Made by a program: the position numbers and the translations under genes. From Trichoderma breve (Eukaryota; Ascomycota; Sordariomycetes; Hypocreales; Hypocreaceae): DNA of 64,000 bases. Shown in pieces: positions 45,349 through 57,649 of the stretch. Positions within the stretch are counted from its first letter, which is position 1. Every line of letters starts with the position of its first letter. The notes beneath the pieces were generated by a model. It was not told the DNA's origin, made no database searches, and saw only the letters and a list, made by a program, of their open reading frames with translations. The DNA lies in the NCBI RefSeq assembly GCF_028502605.1, contig NC_079236.1, positions 1,178,001 through 1,242,000 on the forward strand, read 5' to 3'.

Positions 45349-46122
45349 CTACGCAAATTCTCCAAATTGACCGTCGTCGAACCCCAAGTTCTTTAGCGAC
45401 TTTCTCTTTTCTTTAACGTCGGAGGTTTTGGGCGGCGGTGGGAGAGAAAATGAAGCTGCACCAGCGGGAGGAGGCGGCAGCGCGAAGGATTGCAAATCAG
45501 CCGAGCTCGAGGATGTCGATGAAGCTTCTTCGTCTGCGTGCTGGGGTCGTCGTCGGCCAAACTTGGTGCCTCCGAGGTTTACTGTGATGGTCTCGCCCTC
45601 CTTGAGGCTGTAGTCTTTGGTCTCCGTCTTGGTCTTTGCATCAGCCGGGTTCTGGCTCTGCTCCGTCTCCCACCCAAGACTCCGCCTGGCCTCCTGCAGC
45701 GACACCGCCAGATCGAAAGCGTCGGACCTCTCCTCAAAGCCAATCCCCAGCACGGCCTTACGTCCCTGGGGGTCCTTAACCGTGACGGCGAAGAAGCGGC
45801 TGCTGTCGACGACGGGCTCGACGGCGCCGCGGTCGTTGTAGGGCGAGGCGGCGAAGAGCGCGCCGGTGGACGGGTCCTCGAGGACGAGGTCGATCTTGAT
45901 GCTGGAGGCGGCGTCCGGGCTCTCGTACGAGGTCTCGACGACGCGGAGGCGCGCGGTGAAGATGTGGCGGGCGGGGTCTTCGGTCCAGGAGGCGGCGGCG
46001 TGGCCGCGCATGGAGGTCAGGGGTGGGATGTTGTAGACGTGGACGGTGTTTGCGACGAAGAGGACGCGCTGGATGGCGTCGTTGGGGAGGGGCTGGCCGG
46101 TTGCTGGATCGATGGCCTCCAT
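45349..46122 (-). CDS. NECAP-like endocytic adaptor (DUF1681 PHear domain)
   Basis: One exon of 257 residues from MEAIDPATG; the frame runs further upstream to 46194 but only with leader-like residues. The N-terminal 160 residues match the NECAP PHear fold: QRVLFVANTVHVYNIPP, AASWTEDPARHIFTARLRV, the strand DPSTGALFAASPYND, DSSRFFAVTV and GIGFEERSDAFDLAVSLQE. A Lys/Glu-rich link leads to KDYSLKEGETITVNLG. The C-terminus is Pro-rich (LPPPPAGAASFSLPPPP) and ends FGEFA. NECAP proteins sit on clathrin-coated vesicles and bind the AP-2 adaptor. A divergent promoter is shared with the eIF2B alpha gene. Confidence 0.92.
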   Translation of the reverse strand: MEAIDPATGQPLPNDAIQRVLFVANTVHVYNIPPLTSMRGHAAASWTEDPARHIFTARLRVVETSYESPDAASSIKIDLVLEDPSTGALFAASPYNDRGAVEPVVDSSRFFAVTVKDPQGRKAVLGIGFEERSDAFDLAVSLQEARRSLGWETEQSQNPADAKTKTETKDYSLKEGETITVNLGGTKFGRRRPQHADEEASSTSSSSADLQSFALPPPPAGAASFSLPPPPKTSDVKEKRKSLKNLGFDDGQFGEFA

Positions 46123-46744
46123 GGTGTTGTGTGTTGTGTTGTTGTTGTGTTGTGTTGGTGATGTGTATATAAAGTAGTTGAGACAAGAATTCAATGCAAT
46201 TCAATGCAATTGGTATCTGGCGAGGGCTAAACAAACGGCAATGCTAGCGCTGAAGCTGATGTTGATGTTGAAGCTGGTGGTGATGCTGGTGTTTGTGGTG
46301 AAACAGCAGAACGAGAGAGAAGGTCAATGGGCGGTGGGGGATATCGCGGCCGGCGGTGCTACATGTCAGGTTAAATGTGTCGATGCTGTGCTGCTGCGCT
46401 ACAACGATGGAGATGCTCTGGATCTCGACATCCATTGGGCATCCAAATCTGCTTGGGTGCCCTAGCATCATGAATCTGGGCGGGTGGAGGGGCTGATTTA
46501 CAGGGGTCCCTACAGTGGCTCATGGGCGGCATGTACCACAAACCTTACCCCGCCATGTGTGGCTTGTGAGGTACCTCGAGCTCTTCCAAAGTTTGTATGG
46601 CGGCGAGCCAAACTTTGATATCTCCAAATTTCCTGACTCACATCAACAGCTCCAAAACTCAACATCTTTAGCATCCAGCGCATATTCTCTTCTACCGGAT
46701 CACAGACTTTTTGGTTACCTTCTCACACACTCCTTGCGCACACA
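46123..46744. other. divergent promoter, NECAP-like / eIF2B alpha
   Basis: About 620 bases between divergent genes. It holds a GTTGT-type simple repeat at 46124-46158 next to the NECAP start and a TGATGTTGATGTTGAAGCTGGTGG-like GNTG-rich stretch around 46256-46305. No gene seen. Confidence 0.55.
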
Positions 46745-47962
46745 ATGTCAGAATCAGACGCTGGTTTGTCTTCTCTCCCCTCGTGCGACGACGTTCCAAC
46801 AATGTCGATACTGACCATCGCATTCTAGCCCTTGCGCAGCCAGTCTCGACTGAGCTTCCCTTGCGAACCCAGCCTGACGACTCGACCTTTGAGTATGCTC
46901 ATCTCACTCCGTACCCAATGGTCAATCTCCATCGAGCGATTCTAACCCGCAACAGCATCGTCGCCACATACAGAGACCTTCTCGCCTCCGACCCCGACCT
47001 CACAAAGCCCGTCGCCGCCATCGAATCCCTCATCGCCCTCCTCAACACCGTCCCCTCAACCACCGTATACGAAACCCTCGACACCGTCAAGTCCCATTCC
47101 GACCTCCTCATTGCCTCTGTCGAGAACCCGCTGCCCCTCCAGGCGGGAACCGACCTCTTCCTCCAGTACCTCGTCGCTTCGCTGAAGCAGCAGGACGGCA
47201 GCTTCGACGCCGTACGGCAGCACCTGTTGCGCAATGGACGCCTGTTTGCGAGTAGGGCCATCGCAGCCAGGAATGGCATTGCGGAAGCGGGGTGGAGATT
47301 CGTCCGGGAAGGCAAGTGCGTGCTGACGCATGGAGCGTCACGATCGGTCACCGGGCTGCTGGAGCGAGCGGCCAAGAACAGCGAGGGCAAGTTTAGGGTC
47401 GTTTACGTGCGGGACGAAGTCCGGGCCGAGGAGAGCGATCGCGTGGTCAAGGAGCTGCGGAGCAAGGGGATTCCTGTGGCAGAGATTCCAGAGGCTGCGG
47501 TGGCGCATGTCATGGGCTTGCTGCGACAGGTTCACATGGTATTTACGGGTGCCGAAGCTGTGACGCAGAACGGTGGCATTATCTCGCGGATCGGAACATA
47601 TCAGATTGCCAAGCTGGCAGCACAGGCCAAGATTCCGTTCTATGTCGCTGCCGAGACACACAAGTTTGTGCGCAAGTTTCCTCTGGACCAGAGGGATATT
47701 GGCTACCAGCAGGAAGTGTTGGACTTTTCGGCTACGGCACCAAGCAAGCAGCCCAAGGATGCTGTCGACTACACTGTAGGTTTTTCTTTTCCGCCCAACT
47801 CCTCATGCATTGCTTTTATTTTTGCCCTTGTCAGGTGTGCTGAACTAACACTGGTGATAGCCCCCGGAACTGATCTCAAACCTGGTAACGGAAAATGGTG
47901 TTCATCTGCCCGGATACGTATTTGAGCAGCTCCTCGATATATACGGTAGCTTAAACGGCTGA
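46745..47962 (+). CDS. GCN3: translation initiation factor eIF2B alpha subunit
   Basis: Proposed exons 46745-46763, 46829-46892, 46956-47775 and 47861-47962 give 334 residues, phase kept. Intron 2 (63 bases, with a TTCTAAC branch site) keeps the frame and has no stop; removing it restores the family start FDIVATYRDLLASDPDLTKPVAAIESLI. Intron 1 and the MSESDA start are less certain. Later family motifs are VLTHGASRSVTGLLERA, VYVRDEVRAEESDR, MVFTGAEAVTQNGGI, IPFYVAAETHKF and the closing YTPPELISNLVTENGVHLP. eIF2B is the GTP-exchange factor for eIF2; alpha belongs to its regulatory subcomplex, which senses phosphorylated eIF2 in amino-acid starvation. Cytosolic, conserved in all eukaryotes. Confidence 0.9.
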
Positions 47963-49400
47963 GAGGCGCAAAAGAATTGAAGAATTTCCACACTTGATTG
48001 ACCGATACAATGCACCCAGAGTACGGGCCAACGATGGCTTTCAATGCGCAAGTTTCAGTGAACGTACCTATGGATGCATGAATTGGACTTTGTTGCCGCA
48101 TCGGCATCGGCCGTGTGCTATGTGACGCCGTGGGTTTGGGGACAGGAGCATTGAATGCTTTCTTGATATCTCTATTGTGACAAGAACACAAACATCGGGT
48201 AGTCGAAATACTTGAGAGAATACTTGGTAGCTACCCCATGCTTCGTGTTAGACACCTGCCATTATCAATGCTATTCCGTTGCGTAATCTGTTACATGAGC
48301 CGATAAGGAATCCTTCGCAATAGGATCCCGGCTGTTTGCATATGCGTCACACGACAGCGGTATTAGTATTATAAGACCGTATCACTATGCCGAGGTGGAA
48401 TCTCCCGGAGTTAATGGAGAATCGCCAATATCCTATACCGCTGAAAATTCCCATACGGCTGATTTTCTTCGACTTGATTTGTTGGTTTGAACGGTTGTTG
48501 GGCTCTGTATATATTGTAAGTGCCCAACATACAGAAACAGATAATCAACACATAGATACCACACTAAATTCATCAAGCATAGTGAGAGTATTCTCACCAT
48601 GTCCAAGGATTTCCCTTTTTTTGTAAGTGGGTTGATGCGCACTTCTCGGGCCGCGTCTAACGGCTTTGAGACGGACAATGTTACCCAACGTTCCTCGACA
48701 TGTAGAAATTCGCCGGCGAGAGATTATAAAAGAATTGCGTCAAGTATGGGACACGTAATATCATCTCGGATTCCTATATTTGACGAAGTTCAAGTCTGTG
48801 TCTCTACTTGGGAAGTTGTACAAGTTGTGATGCCCACGCAAAGCTGCTCCATCGATTTAGGTCTTCCAGCGCGATTAAGGTCATTCCTATCCGTGATGGA
48901 AACCTCAATAGCATCATCTCTTACCTTGTAAATATTCTATCTTATGAAATTATACAGGTAAGTGTGAAAGTGGGTAATCCGGAATGCATTTACCTATGTT
49001 GAGGCGAGTGGTTGCCGGATGTTTATTAAATTGCCGAGCGAGATGTATATGAACATTGCAATATACAACAGCAGCTTACAACAATACGAAACAAGATATC
49101 GATGTTACACTACCAGTAGTAGCAAATGAGATAAGAAAAGCGAATCTGACTCATTGTCATTCAGGGTTTTCAACTGCGGCTCGTAATTGTGGTAGCTGCT
49201 CGTTCTTTTCTCTCCTTCTTATTAGAGAAGCAAATCTCGTGGTTACACTTCCACAGAGTTGTCAACTCCGCAAAGCCTATTCACAGCTTCGCAGGGTAAG
49301 AAAGCAAGAATCGCCATCCGATTACTCAAATAACTCATACCACGTTGTAATAGTAAACATACCTAGCTAACCAACATCGTCCCACGAACCTCGAGACAAA
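47963..49400. other. 1.4-kb intergenic region
   Basis: AT-rich. Short frames at 48387-48626 and 48599-48931 lack any family resemblance. The last part is the promoter of the SDR gene. No RNA gene or repeat recognised. Confidence 0.5.
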
Positions 49401-50580
49401 ATGGTTCGCGAATACAACACCGACACCACGGCCGACGATCTGCTCAAGGATCTTTCGGGGGAGATCAAGGGCAAGGTCATTCTCATCACTGGTGTCAGTC
49501 AAGGGACTCTGGGCGGCGTCTTTGTCGAGTACGTCGCAAAGGCTGCTCCCGCCAGACTCATCCTCGCCGGTCGTAGCTTGGCCAAGGTCCAAACAACTGC
49601 CGATGCCCTCAAAGCGTCTCATCCCGCCATCGATATCCGCACGCTTCAGATTGATCTGTCGTCACTTGCCGCGGTACGTGAGGCTGCTGCTACCGTCAAC
49701 TCTTGGAAGGGCGTCCCTCATATTGATGTCCTCGTGAACAACGCCGGTATCATGGCTGTCCCTTACGCAACGACTGTCGATGGTTTTGAGCTGCAGCTTG
49801 GAAACAATCACTTGGGCCCATTTATCTTTACCAACCTCATCATGAACAAGATTCTCGCCTCTAAAACTCCTCGTGTCGTCAACATTGCCAGTACCGGTCA
49901 TAGACTTCACCCGATCCGATGGTTTGACTACAACTTCCGAGTCAGTACTTCCAATCGTATCTCTTTAAGACAACAGGGATCATTTCTTGCTAATTAGCAG
50001 ATTCTAGGACGGCGAGACGTACAACTGCTGGCATGCGTACGGACAGTCCAAGACTGCCAACATGCTGATGGCTATTTCGCTGGCTGAAAAGTTGGGATCC
50101 CGTGGCCTGACTGCGTTCAGTCTTCATCCTGGCACCGTCAAAACTAAGCTTAGTGCTCACATTGACTTTTCCGTCGAATGGCCAGAAATGGGTAGGCATT
50201 GAGTTTTGTTTTCATCGTATATCTATACCGTATTAACGATGTGGTCTAGTTGCGGCCGATCGAATGCTTGGAAACTCTGAAGGATGGAGGGACGACTTCA
50301 AGTTTAAGACGCTTGAGAGGGGCGTTGCTACTCACATCTACGCGGCATTTGAGCCCAGCCTGAAAGGTAACGACATCTCTCGCATCCTATTTTACGTTAT
50401 AAATACAGATGGTATAGTATACTGACACATTTGATAGAGCACAACGGTGTATACTTGGAAGACGCTCACATCGCCGACCCTTATGTACAAACTGTCAAGC
50501 CTTGGGGTACAAGCAAGGTGGAGGCTGACCGTCTGTGGAAGTTGAGTGAGAAGCTTGTTGGACAGGAGTTTTCTTACTAG
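49401..50580 (+). CDS. short-chain dehydrogenase/reductase
   Basis: Exons 49401-49940, 50008-50191, 50250-50366 and 50438-50580 give 327 residues with phase kept. The nucleotide-binding glycine motif is TGVSQGTLGG, a variant of TGxxxGIG, and LAGRS follows. The family NNAG motif (VLVNNAGIMA), the catalytic Ser in IASTGHRL and YGQSK (Y-x3-K) are present, with SLHPGTVKTKL after. This is a classical-length SDR of the retinol dehydrogenase/WW-oxidoreductase-like fungal group, with no signal peptide. It should catalyse NAD(P)-dependent alcohol/ketone interconversion; substrate unknown. No obvious partner gene is adjacent. Confidence 0.93.
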
Positions 50581-53567
50581 ACGGTGTGACGAATTTGTAT
50601 GAATGGAATATGCTGTAATGATAGCCTCGAATCTGAAGCGTATAAGACCGGTCTATAGGCAATCTGGAGCATGCGTGCTGAGAAAAGGACAATATTATGA
50701 AAGGAATTCAAGTCAAACGTCAATGGATGTCATCCTCGATGTGAACATATTGTCCAGGTAATCCTGTCGTTTCGACACTTTCCTAATGAAAGGCCATCAA
50801 ATGACATGTGAATCCATATAGCTGGTACCAATTTAACAGTACCATTCATACAGTTTGAAGGCACCCTGAGCAAAGCTGGCATCGTATCCAAGACGAGAGC
50901 TTTCGCGCTGGTAGCTCATGTCACTCGGAATTCCGAGGCCAAAAGTCGAGCAGTTCCAGCTCATGGAATTCTCACCCACGAGCCATGTAGATGGAGTTAC
51001 GGACATTGGGATTGGGAAAGTTGAAACCGACAACTTGAACACTAATCAAGCCAAGATCCAGGCAACTTGATCCGGGTGGACCCCCCATGCCCAGCTATTT
51101 CACAGTACCGGGGCCGTCAATGCTAGACACCATCTTCCGTGATTAGGAATCTGTCTGCTAACTCCGTTCCGCAGCTAGAGCCTTCACTGGCAGCTTCTCC
51201 CGTGGTTCAGTGACGTGTCGCTGGGCTGATGAGTCCACCATCTGTCGGTTCTATTGGAAATGTCGGGCAACTTTCCGCGAGTCACAGATAGTACAATGCT
51301 AATGTGCACCTATTTCTACTTTGAGATATTCTGTCCTTCGGGGTTCAGTCCGCCGTTTGTTGGTTTAGTAATACGAAGGAGCCACTATTCAAGGCTATGA
51401 ATGCACTCCGCAATCATGCATGATTCCTTCATCCGAAGACAGTGGTGGGGGTTCCGATATCTTGAATCTGTCACGACGGGAATCAGATATGATTTCTATT
51501 GACTTGTGTCATACACGGCGCAATTACTCCTGTGTCAATCAGCCTAAGGCTTATATTAGATAATGCTCTCATTAACGCGGTAACCGAGTGAAGCTAGTTT
51601 CAGCGAAATCTCACTCCAGCTGCATGAGTTTGGCGAGGCTTGCGGCGGGGTCGCTCGATGTATACCGGAGAAGCAAACAATGAGCGCGATTTAATGGAGA
51701 ATAGATGGGTAAAAGAAGGGGTCAATCAGAAAGAAATGGGGAGAGCCAAGCTTTCAATGGGAAATGGTAAATGGATGTGCAGAATAGAGGACATGTTTGT
51801 AGACAGACAACACATGGCTACGTCAAACATACATGTAGCCGCTGTAAAGTTTGCAATGCTCATTCATGGTGGAAATGGCGTTATCTCACTCTGCGCAGGC
51901 CTATATAACACGGCGTTGCTCCCGGTTAAAGCTTGCAGAATTCTAGTCTATAGAACCCAAATCTGCCAAGCGCGAGTCTCTCTGTCTATCCCGTCCCAAC
52001 TTACATCTCACTACATCGACGATCGATTACAGCTCGAACCGAACGAAACACACACACGTACGCATGGCTCTCGTCATTCGACACCCGCGCGGATATTCGC
52101 ACGGAACAAAGCGGAGCGGCTAAGACCGGCTGAGATGGGCGAAAAGATGACCGTCTCCCTTGCCTTTCGCGGTCTTAGCAGAGACCACCCTCTCGAGCGT
52201 GATTTGCCCAACGATGACACATGATTGCTACGGAATTCCGACAAAAGATGGAGTTGATGCTACTGTACTTTGTGTGCCTGCAAGGGACGGGACGGGAACA
52301 CGTCTCGAGACACCAAAACGGCTACCGAGTTGTCCGGATCTCCGCCAGCCTTTTTGGCGTGATTCACGGCGCCGGAGCAGAATAGCTGTTATTCCACACC
52401 AAAAGTGCGCACTGTAGCGTGAAAACGAGACGAGAACTGATGAAGAAGCATCTGGATTTGCGGCCGTAATTCCATCGAGCTCGCATCCTTCGGCTCGTCG
52501 CACCTTTGTCACGGTGACAAATCTCATCTCTTACGCAAAGAAGGTTTAAGTGGCATCTCTAGCATCAAGCCAAGCGGAAGTACATGCCCCAAGTGGCTTT
52601 AGCAGCTCCTACGGCTGAGCACAAAAGCCAAAGAGCTCAGGTACCTGTATTTCTATTCTCGTTAGCATTTGACTTCCACGGCTAGCTCTCTCTCCTGGTT
52701 TATGTGAGGCCCCAAAGACCCTCATCTCCGTGGAGCTCCCCTCGCTAGCTAGCCCCCAATAAAGCCTGCACGTTGGCTTCCAGCCTTGCAAGGGTTGCTG
52801 GAATAATATGCCCGACGAAGAGGCAATGATTCCAAACAGTGCGGGCCCATCATTGTATTGTTCTGGCTCTCGCGCTGGAGATTAGCTTGTAAACATCCCA
52901 CTGCCTTACATGGGGCCCCCGTATGCTGGATCATCCTGACCATTACCTCCATCAGGCTTGGAGCATCCCGCCATGGCGCCCGGCCGGTGGTTTGACGGAG
53001 CCGGTGTCTTGCATCATGGCTGCGTAGCGGACCCTCACGAAGCTTTCTCTCTCTCTCCCTTGCTGAGCTCACCCTTTGAGAGTCATAGGCTTCGGCATGT
53101 CGGGGAGGGGAAAGCTCACTGCTACCCTCCCCATAACGGGCGTAATGTGGGAGGAGGAGGCTAGAACGTTGCAGTGGCCGTGTACAAGCTCAGGACTTGA
53201 CTATCGATGCCGGCGTGCAGCTTATTCCATGTAGCTGCTGGGTAGGCCTGCCCTGTTCTGGGTTTAGGATTCAAGCCATGACGGCGCCTCGACATTACGT
53301 AGATCGTGGTTCGACATGTCGCTTGGCGTCGACCTGTGCCTGGATTCGTGAGAGAGCAAGAGTAGTATATAGATAGCCTTCGGGGGGCGGTGTCATGGCT
53401 TGCCGCCCCCCTCATTCCGCGTTGCTTTGGTATTCACACTTTATACTGTTTTATTTTCAAACCCGGAGCAAAGCCTTGATATATACCCACGATTAGAGAA
53501 GAAGAAACCACCATCACTCCCACGCGCGTGTTTCTCCCCTTTCTCCAACTCGCAAGTCGTAGTCACA
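50581..53567. other. 2.99-kb region without a convincing gene
   Basis: Contains the Egt1 promoter at its right end, with a TATATAG stretch near 53367 and pyrimidine-rich sequence before the ATG. Frames at 50833-51042 (minus) and 51640-52224 (plus, 194 codons) lack domains and good starts. No transposon ends or long repeats were seen. Confidence 0.5.
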
Positions 53568-56500
53568 ATGCCCGCTGTCAAGGAGTCCGTCCTCCTTGCG
53601 CAGCAGCACCTCACAGACGACGCGATGGCGCTCAAGACCACCAAGGCCACGACGAGGCCGCTTGACATCATCGATATCCAGAATGCGCGGATCGATATTA
53701 ACCTCAAGGACGAGATCCTGACTCAGATGAACCCCGAGCAGGGCCCTCGCACGCTGCCCACACTGCTTCTATATGACGAGAGGGGGCTTCAGTTGTTTGA
53801 GGATGTATGTCCATGTTTTTTTCCCCTCCAAGAAGGATTGAATCTCCTCTTTCCCTTTCCCCCCTACCTACCCTGTCCTAGAAGCGTGTGGCTTTGCAGT
53901 TGTGTAACCCAAGCGATTGCCAGATTACATATCTGGACGAGTACTACCTCACCAACTATGAGATCGAGCTCTTGAAGAAATCGGCGGCCGAAATGGCCAG
54001 TAAAATCCCCGAGGGAGCCATCGTGGTGGAGCTGGGCAGCGGGTTAGTCTCAACCTTTTTTTTTCTCAGCTTTGTCTTAGAATCCCAGCTTGGTGTGTTT
54101 GTTGGTGTTGTTAGTTCTAACTTGGCTTTTTTGCCCTCGACAATAGAAACCTGCGTAAAGTCTGTCTTCTTCTGCAAGCATTTGAAGATGCCAAAAAGAA
54201 GATTGACTATTTCGCTCTGGATTTGTCTCAGAAGGAGCTGGAGCGCACACTTGCAGAGGCTCCCGAGTTTGAATATGTAAGCTGCCGGGGCTTGCGCGGA
54301 ACTTATGACGATGGTTGCGAGTGGCTCAAGCAGGAGGCGATGCTGTCTCGCCCAAAGTGCATCCTGCATCTCGGCTCCAGCATTGGTATGAAGCTTTTCT
54401 TACTATTTTCATGATGTTGGTGTGATTGACTGACAATTTTTGTTTCAATTTTTTTAGGCAACTTTAACCGTGATGAGGCGGCAGATTTCCTCAGATCCTT
54501 TGCAGAGATTCTGCAGCCCACAGATCTCATGATTGTCGGCGTCGACTCATGCCAGAACCCCGACAAGGTTTAGTAAGTGAATGCAGATAAAAACAGAGAG
54601 AAGATGATTAAGAAAGTGAGCTAACACAAGAATCGCAATAGTCATGCATACAATGATAGCAAGGGCATCACTCATCAGTAAGACAAACACCATGAATTAT
54701 CCAACGCATCTTACATGAATGAAACTAATGATAAAATCAATAGGTTCGTTCTCAATGGACTCACCCATGCAAATGAGATCCTCGGCGACGAAGTCTTCAA
54801 TGTCGAAGAGTGGAACGTCACTGGAGAGTATGTTTACGATGTCGACGGTGGCCGCCACCAGGCCTTTGTCTCGCCTCTCGAGGTCGCTTCAGTTCTCGGA
54901 CACATCATCAAGCCCCACGAGCGCATCAAGATTGAGCAGAGCTTCAAGTACTCTGACATTGGTGTCGCCAAGCTGTGGAAGACGGCCGGCTTGGAAGAGG
55001 TCACCAGATGGAGCCACAATGGTGAATACGGTATGTTCGGACCCCCTCTCTTCCCTCTGTTATATCTGTTATACAGCACTAACATATCTTGCCAATTTCA
55101 AGGGCTACACATGCTGAAAAAGGCAAAGATGCCCTTCACCAGACTCCCTGAGCTTTACGCCAGCGACACCCTGCCTACCTGGGCCGATTGGGAGAGTCTC
55201 TGGGCGGCGTGGGATACCGTCACCCGAAAGATGCTCCCCGACGAGGAGCTCAACGAGAAGCCCATCAAGCTGCGCAATGCATGCATCTTCTATCTCGGCC
55301 ACATTCCCGCCTTCTTGGACATTCAGCTGAAGAAGACGACAAAGGCCGGCGGAACAGAGCCCGTCTATTTCCACAGCATCTTCGAGAGGGGCATCGACCC
55401 CGACGTCGACAACCCCGAATTGTGCCACGACCACTCGGAAATCCCCGATGAGTGGCCTCCTTTGGAGGATATTCTAGCTTATCAGGATCGTGTCCGCGAG
55501 AGACTGCGAAAGATGTACGCCAACCCCGACGAATTGGTCGGAGAAGTGCGCCGCGCCGTCTGGATCGGCTTCGAGCACGAGGTGCTTCACCTTGAGACTT
55601 TGTTGTACATGTTGCTCCAGAGTGACAAGACGCTTCCGCCACCGCACACGGTGATTCCGGATTTCCCAAAGATGGCGCAGAAGGCGTATGCACAGCGTGT
55701 GGCCAACCAGTGGTTTGAAGTCCCGGAGCAAACGATTACCATTGGAATGGACGATCCTGAGGATGAGCACGACTCAAAGCGCCACTTTGGCTGGTAGGAG
55801 AAGCCTTTCCTAACTGATTAGTTGATGGTGATCTTTTCTGACACTATTTTGATTCATAGGGACAATGAGAAGCCAGCAAGGCAAGAAAAGGTGCATGCGT
55901 TTGAAGCCAAGGGCAGACCCATCACCAACGAAGAAGTAAGCCCTTAATAACATATCTTCAACCAAATGGCAGAACAATGCTAACCTCAAAATTACAGTAC
56001 GCCAAATACCTCATCTCATCTCACATCGAGGCCCTCCCCGCCTCATGGTCCATCATCCCTCCCAACTACCACCACAACACCAACGCCACAACTCCCGGAA
56101 AGCCCATCCTTAGCGAGCTTCCCGAGAGCTTCATCCACGACAAGGCCGTGCGCACCGTCTATGGACTGGTGCCCCTGAGATATGCTCTCGACTGGCCTGT
56201 GTTCGCCTCGTACGACGAGCTTGCTGGCTGTGCCGCCTGGATGGGTGGAAGAATCCCCACGATGGAGGAGGCCAAGAGCATTTATGCATATGTCGAGAGG
56301 CAAAAGGACATTGCCAAGCAGAGCAAGTTGTCCAATAAGGTTCCAGCAGTCAATGGGTAAGTCGATGGGCTATCTTTTATCTCCGAGTTATCAAGACAAC
56401 TCATATAAGCTAATCACCGATTGCTCTCTCTACAGTCACCTTGTCAACGACGGAGTCCAGGAAACCCCCCCATCGAAAACCTCCCCCTCGTCCCTCTTCG

Positions 56501-56823
56501 CCGATCTCAGCAACACCAACACCGGCTTCCTCCACTGGCACCCTGTTCCCGTGACCCCCCACGGCGGCTCCCTCGCCGGCCAGGGCGAGCTCGGCGGCGT
56601 CTGGGAGTGGACCAGCACCGTCCTGCGGCCGCACGAGGGGTTCCGCCCCATGAGCATCTACCCGGGTTACACGGCAGACTTCTTTGACGAGAAGCACAAT
56701 GTCGTGCTGGGCGGCTCGTGGGCGACGCACCCGCGCGTGGCGGGCAGGAAGAGCTTCGTCAACTGGTACCAGAGGAACTACCTGTATGCCTGGGTTGGAG
56801 CACGCTTGGTGCGAGATTTGTAG
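53568..56823 (+). CDS. egt1: ergothioneine synthase (EgtD-like methyltransferase fused to sulfoxide synthase)
   Basis: Ten exons: 53568-53804, 53924-54042, 54147-54385, 54458-54572, 54642-54677, 54744-55030, 55103-55793, 55860-55935, 55998-56356 and 56436-56823, giving 848 residues with phase kept throughout. The N-terminal part is the histidine N-methyltransferase: LYDERGLQLFEDITYLDEYYLTNYEIE, VVELGSGNLRKV for SAM, LHLGSSIGNF. The second part is the iron sulfoxide synthase: a DinB-like segment with HEVLHLETLLYM (H-x3-H-x-E iron ligands), then a formylglycine-generating-enzyme-like domain with WMGGRIPTMEEAKS, GGVWEWTSTVL and VVLGGSWATHPR. It trimethylates histidine to hercynine and couples it with cysteine, leaving only the lyase step to ergothioneine, an antioxidant. 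The fused layout is the fungal one. Cytosolic. No odd residues were noticed. Confidence 0.95.
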
Positions 56824-57649
56824 AGAGGGATTTTTGAGAGTTGGGGGAGAGGCTTGTTGACGGTGAGATGAGACGGGATTGGAGGAAATAGGAATACTAT
56901 GTGGGAATCTTATGGACAATCAGATTGACAACTTTGGGATATCTACGTTGGAAACATTTTGGAAGCGTATAAGCGCGGACGGTCATTACAGCGTACAGAC
57001 ACAGTGTCATGAGCTCAGCTCAGCTCAGCTCGATTTAGCCCACTCCTTGCTTTTCAAATATAACATAACATGACTTTCGTTAAAAGCTTAAGATGCCGGT
57101 GCCCATCCTTTGGCTTATAGAGCAACAAGACATATGTCAAGTTTAAAGGCCGAGTGACCGGTCTCCAACCTTACTAAGGCCATGACAAAGACTGTAGTTA
57201 ATTTGTCCGAAGAGCTAAAGTTATGACTCGTGGAAAAAAGCAGAGCGTCGTCTCATAGTAGTAATCCTGCCGGGTTACCCGGTGGGTCTGGAGGCTGATA
57301 ACCCATGTATTCATAATGAGCAACTTTGCGTGGTAGTGGACGGAGTAACTAAACAATAATTCCAGACTTTCTTATTTAGGGTGGCTATATAAAGGATGTG
57401 TCGTTTCCCCCTGGTTTTGAGAGCTTGTTTGATGTTTTCTTTTTTTGGTTTTTGGCTGGGTGTTTTCCCAGTTATGTCTTAATACGACTGGATATGTTTG
57501 CAGCCATGCTCAGCAAAACGCCTATCAGAAACAAGATGCAGAACAACTATTTGAGACGCCAACAAGGCCTGAGGACAAAAAGGAAACTTAACAAATAACA
57601 AAAGAAAACGTCAAAATCAAACAGCAAAAGGAATTTGTGTCATCAACGT
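56824..57649. other. convergent intergenic region
   Basis: 3' flanks of egt1 and the bZIP-like gene. A repeat of AGCTC units stands at 57012-57029. TATATAAA at 57386 is followed only by a short frame without an ATG start. No gene supported. Confidence 0.45.

Noticed and set aside
45538..46161. 207-codon plus-strand frame opposite the NECAP-like gene
   Set aside because: Low-complexity Gly/Ala/Asp/Val product of antisense reading; the PHear domain on the minus strand is clear.
51640..52224. 194-codon plus-strand frame
   Set aside because: Lacks domain features and reads through promoter-like simple sequence (CACACACAC); likely chance.
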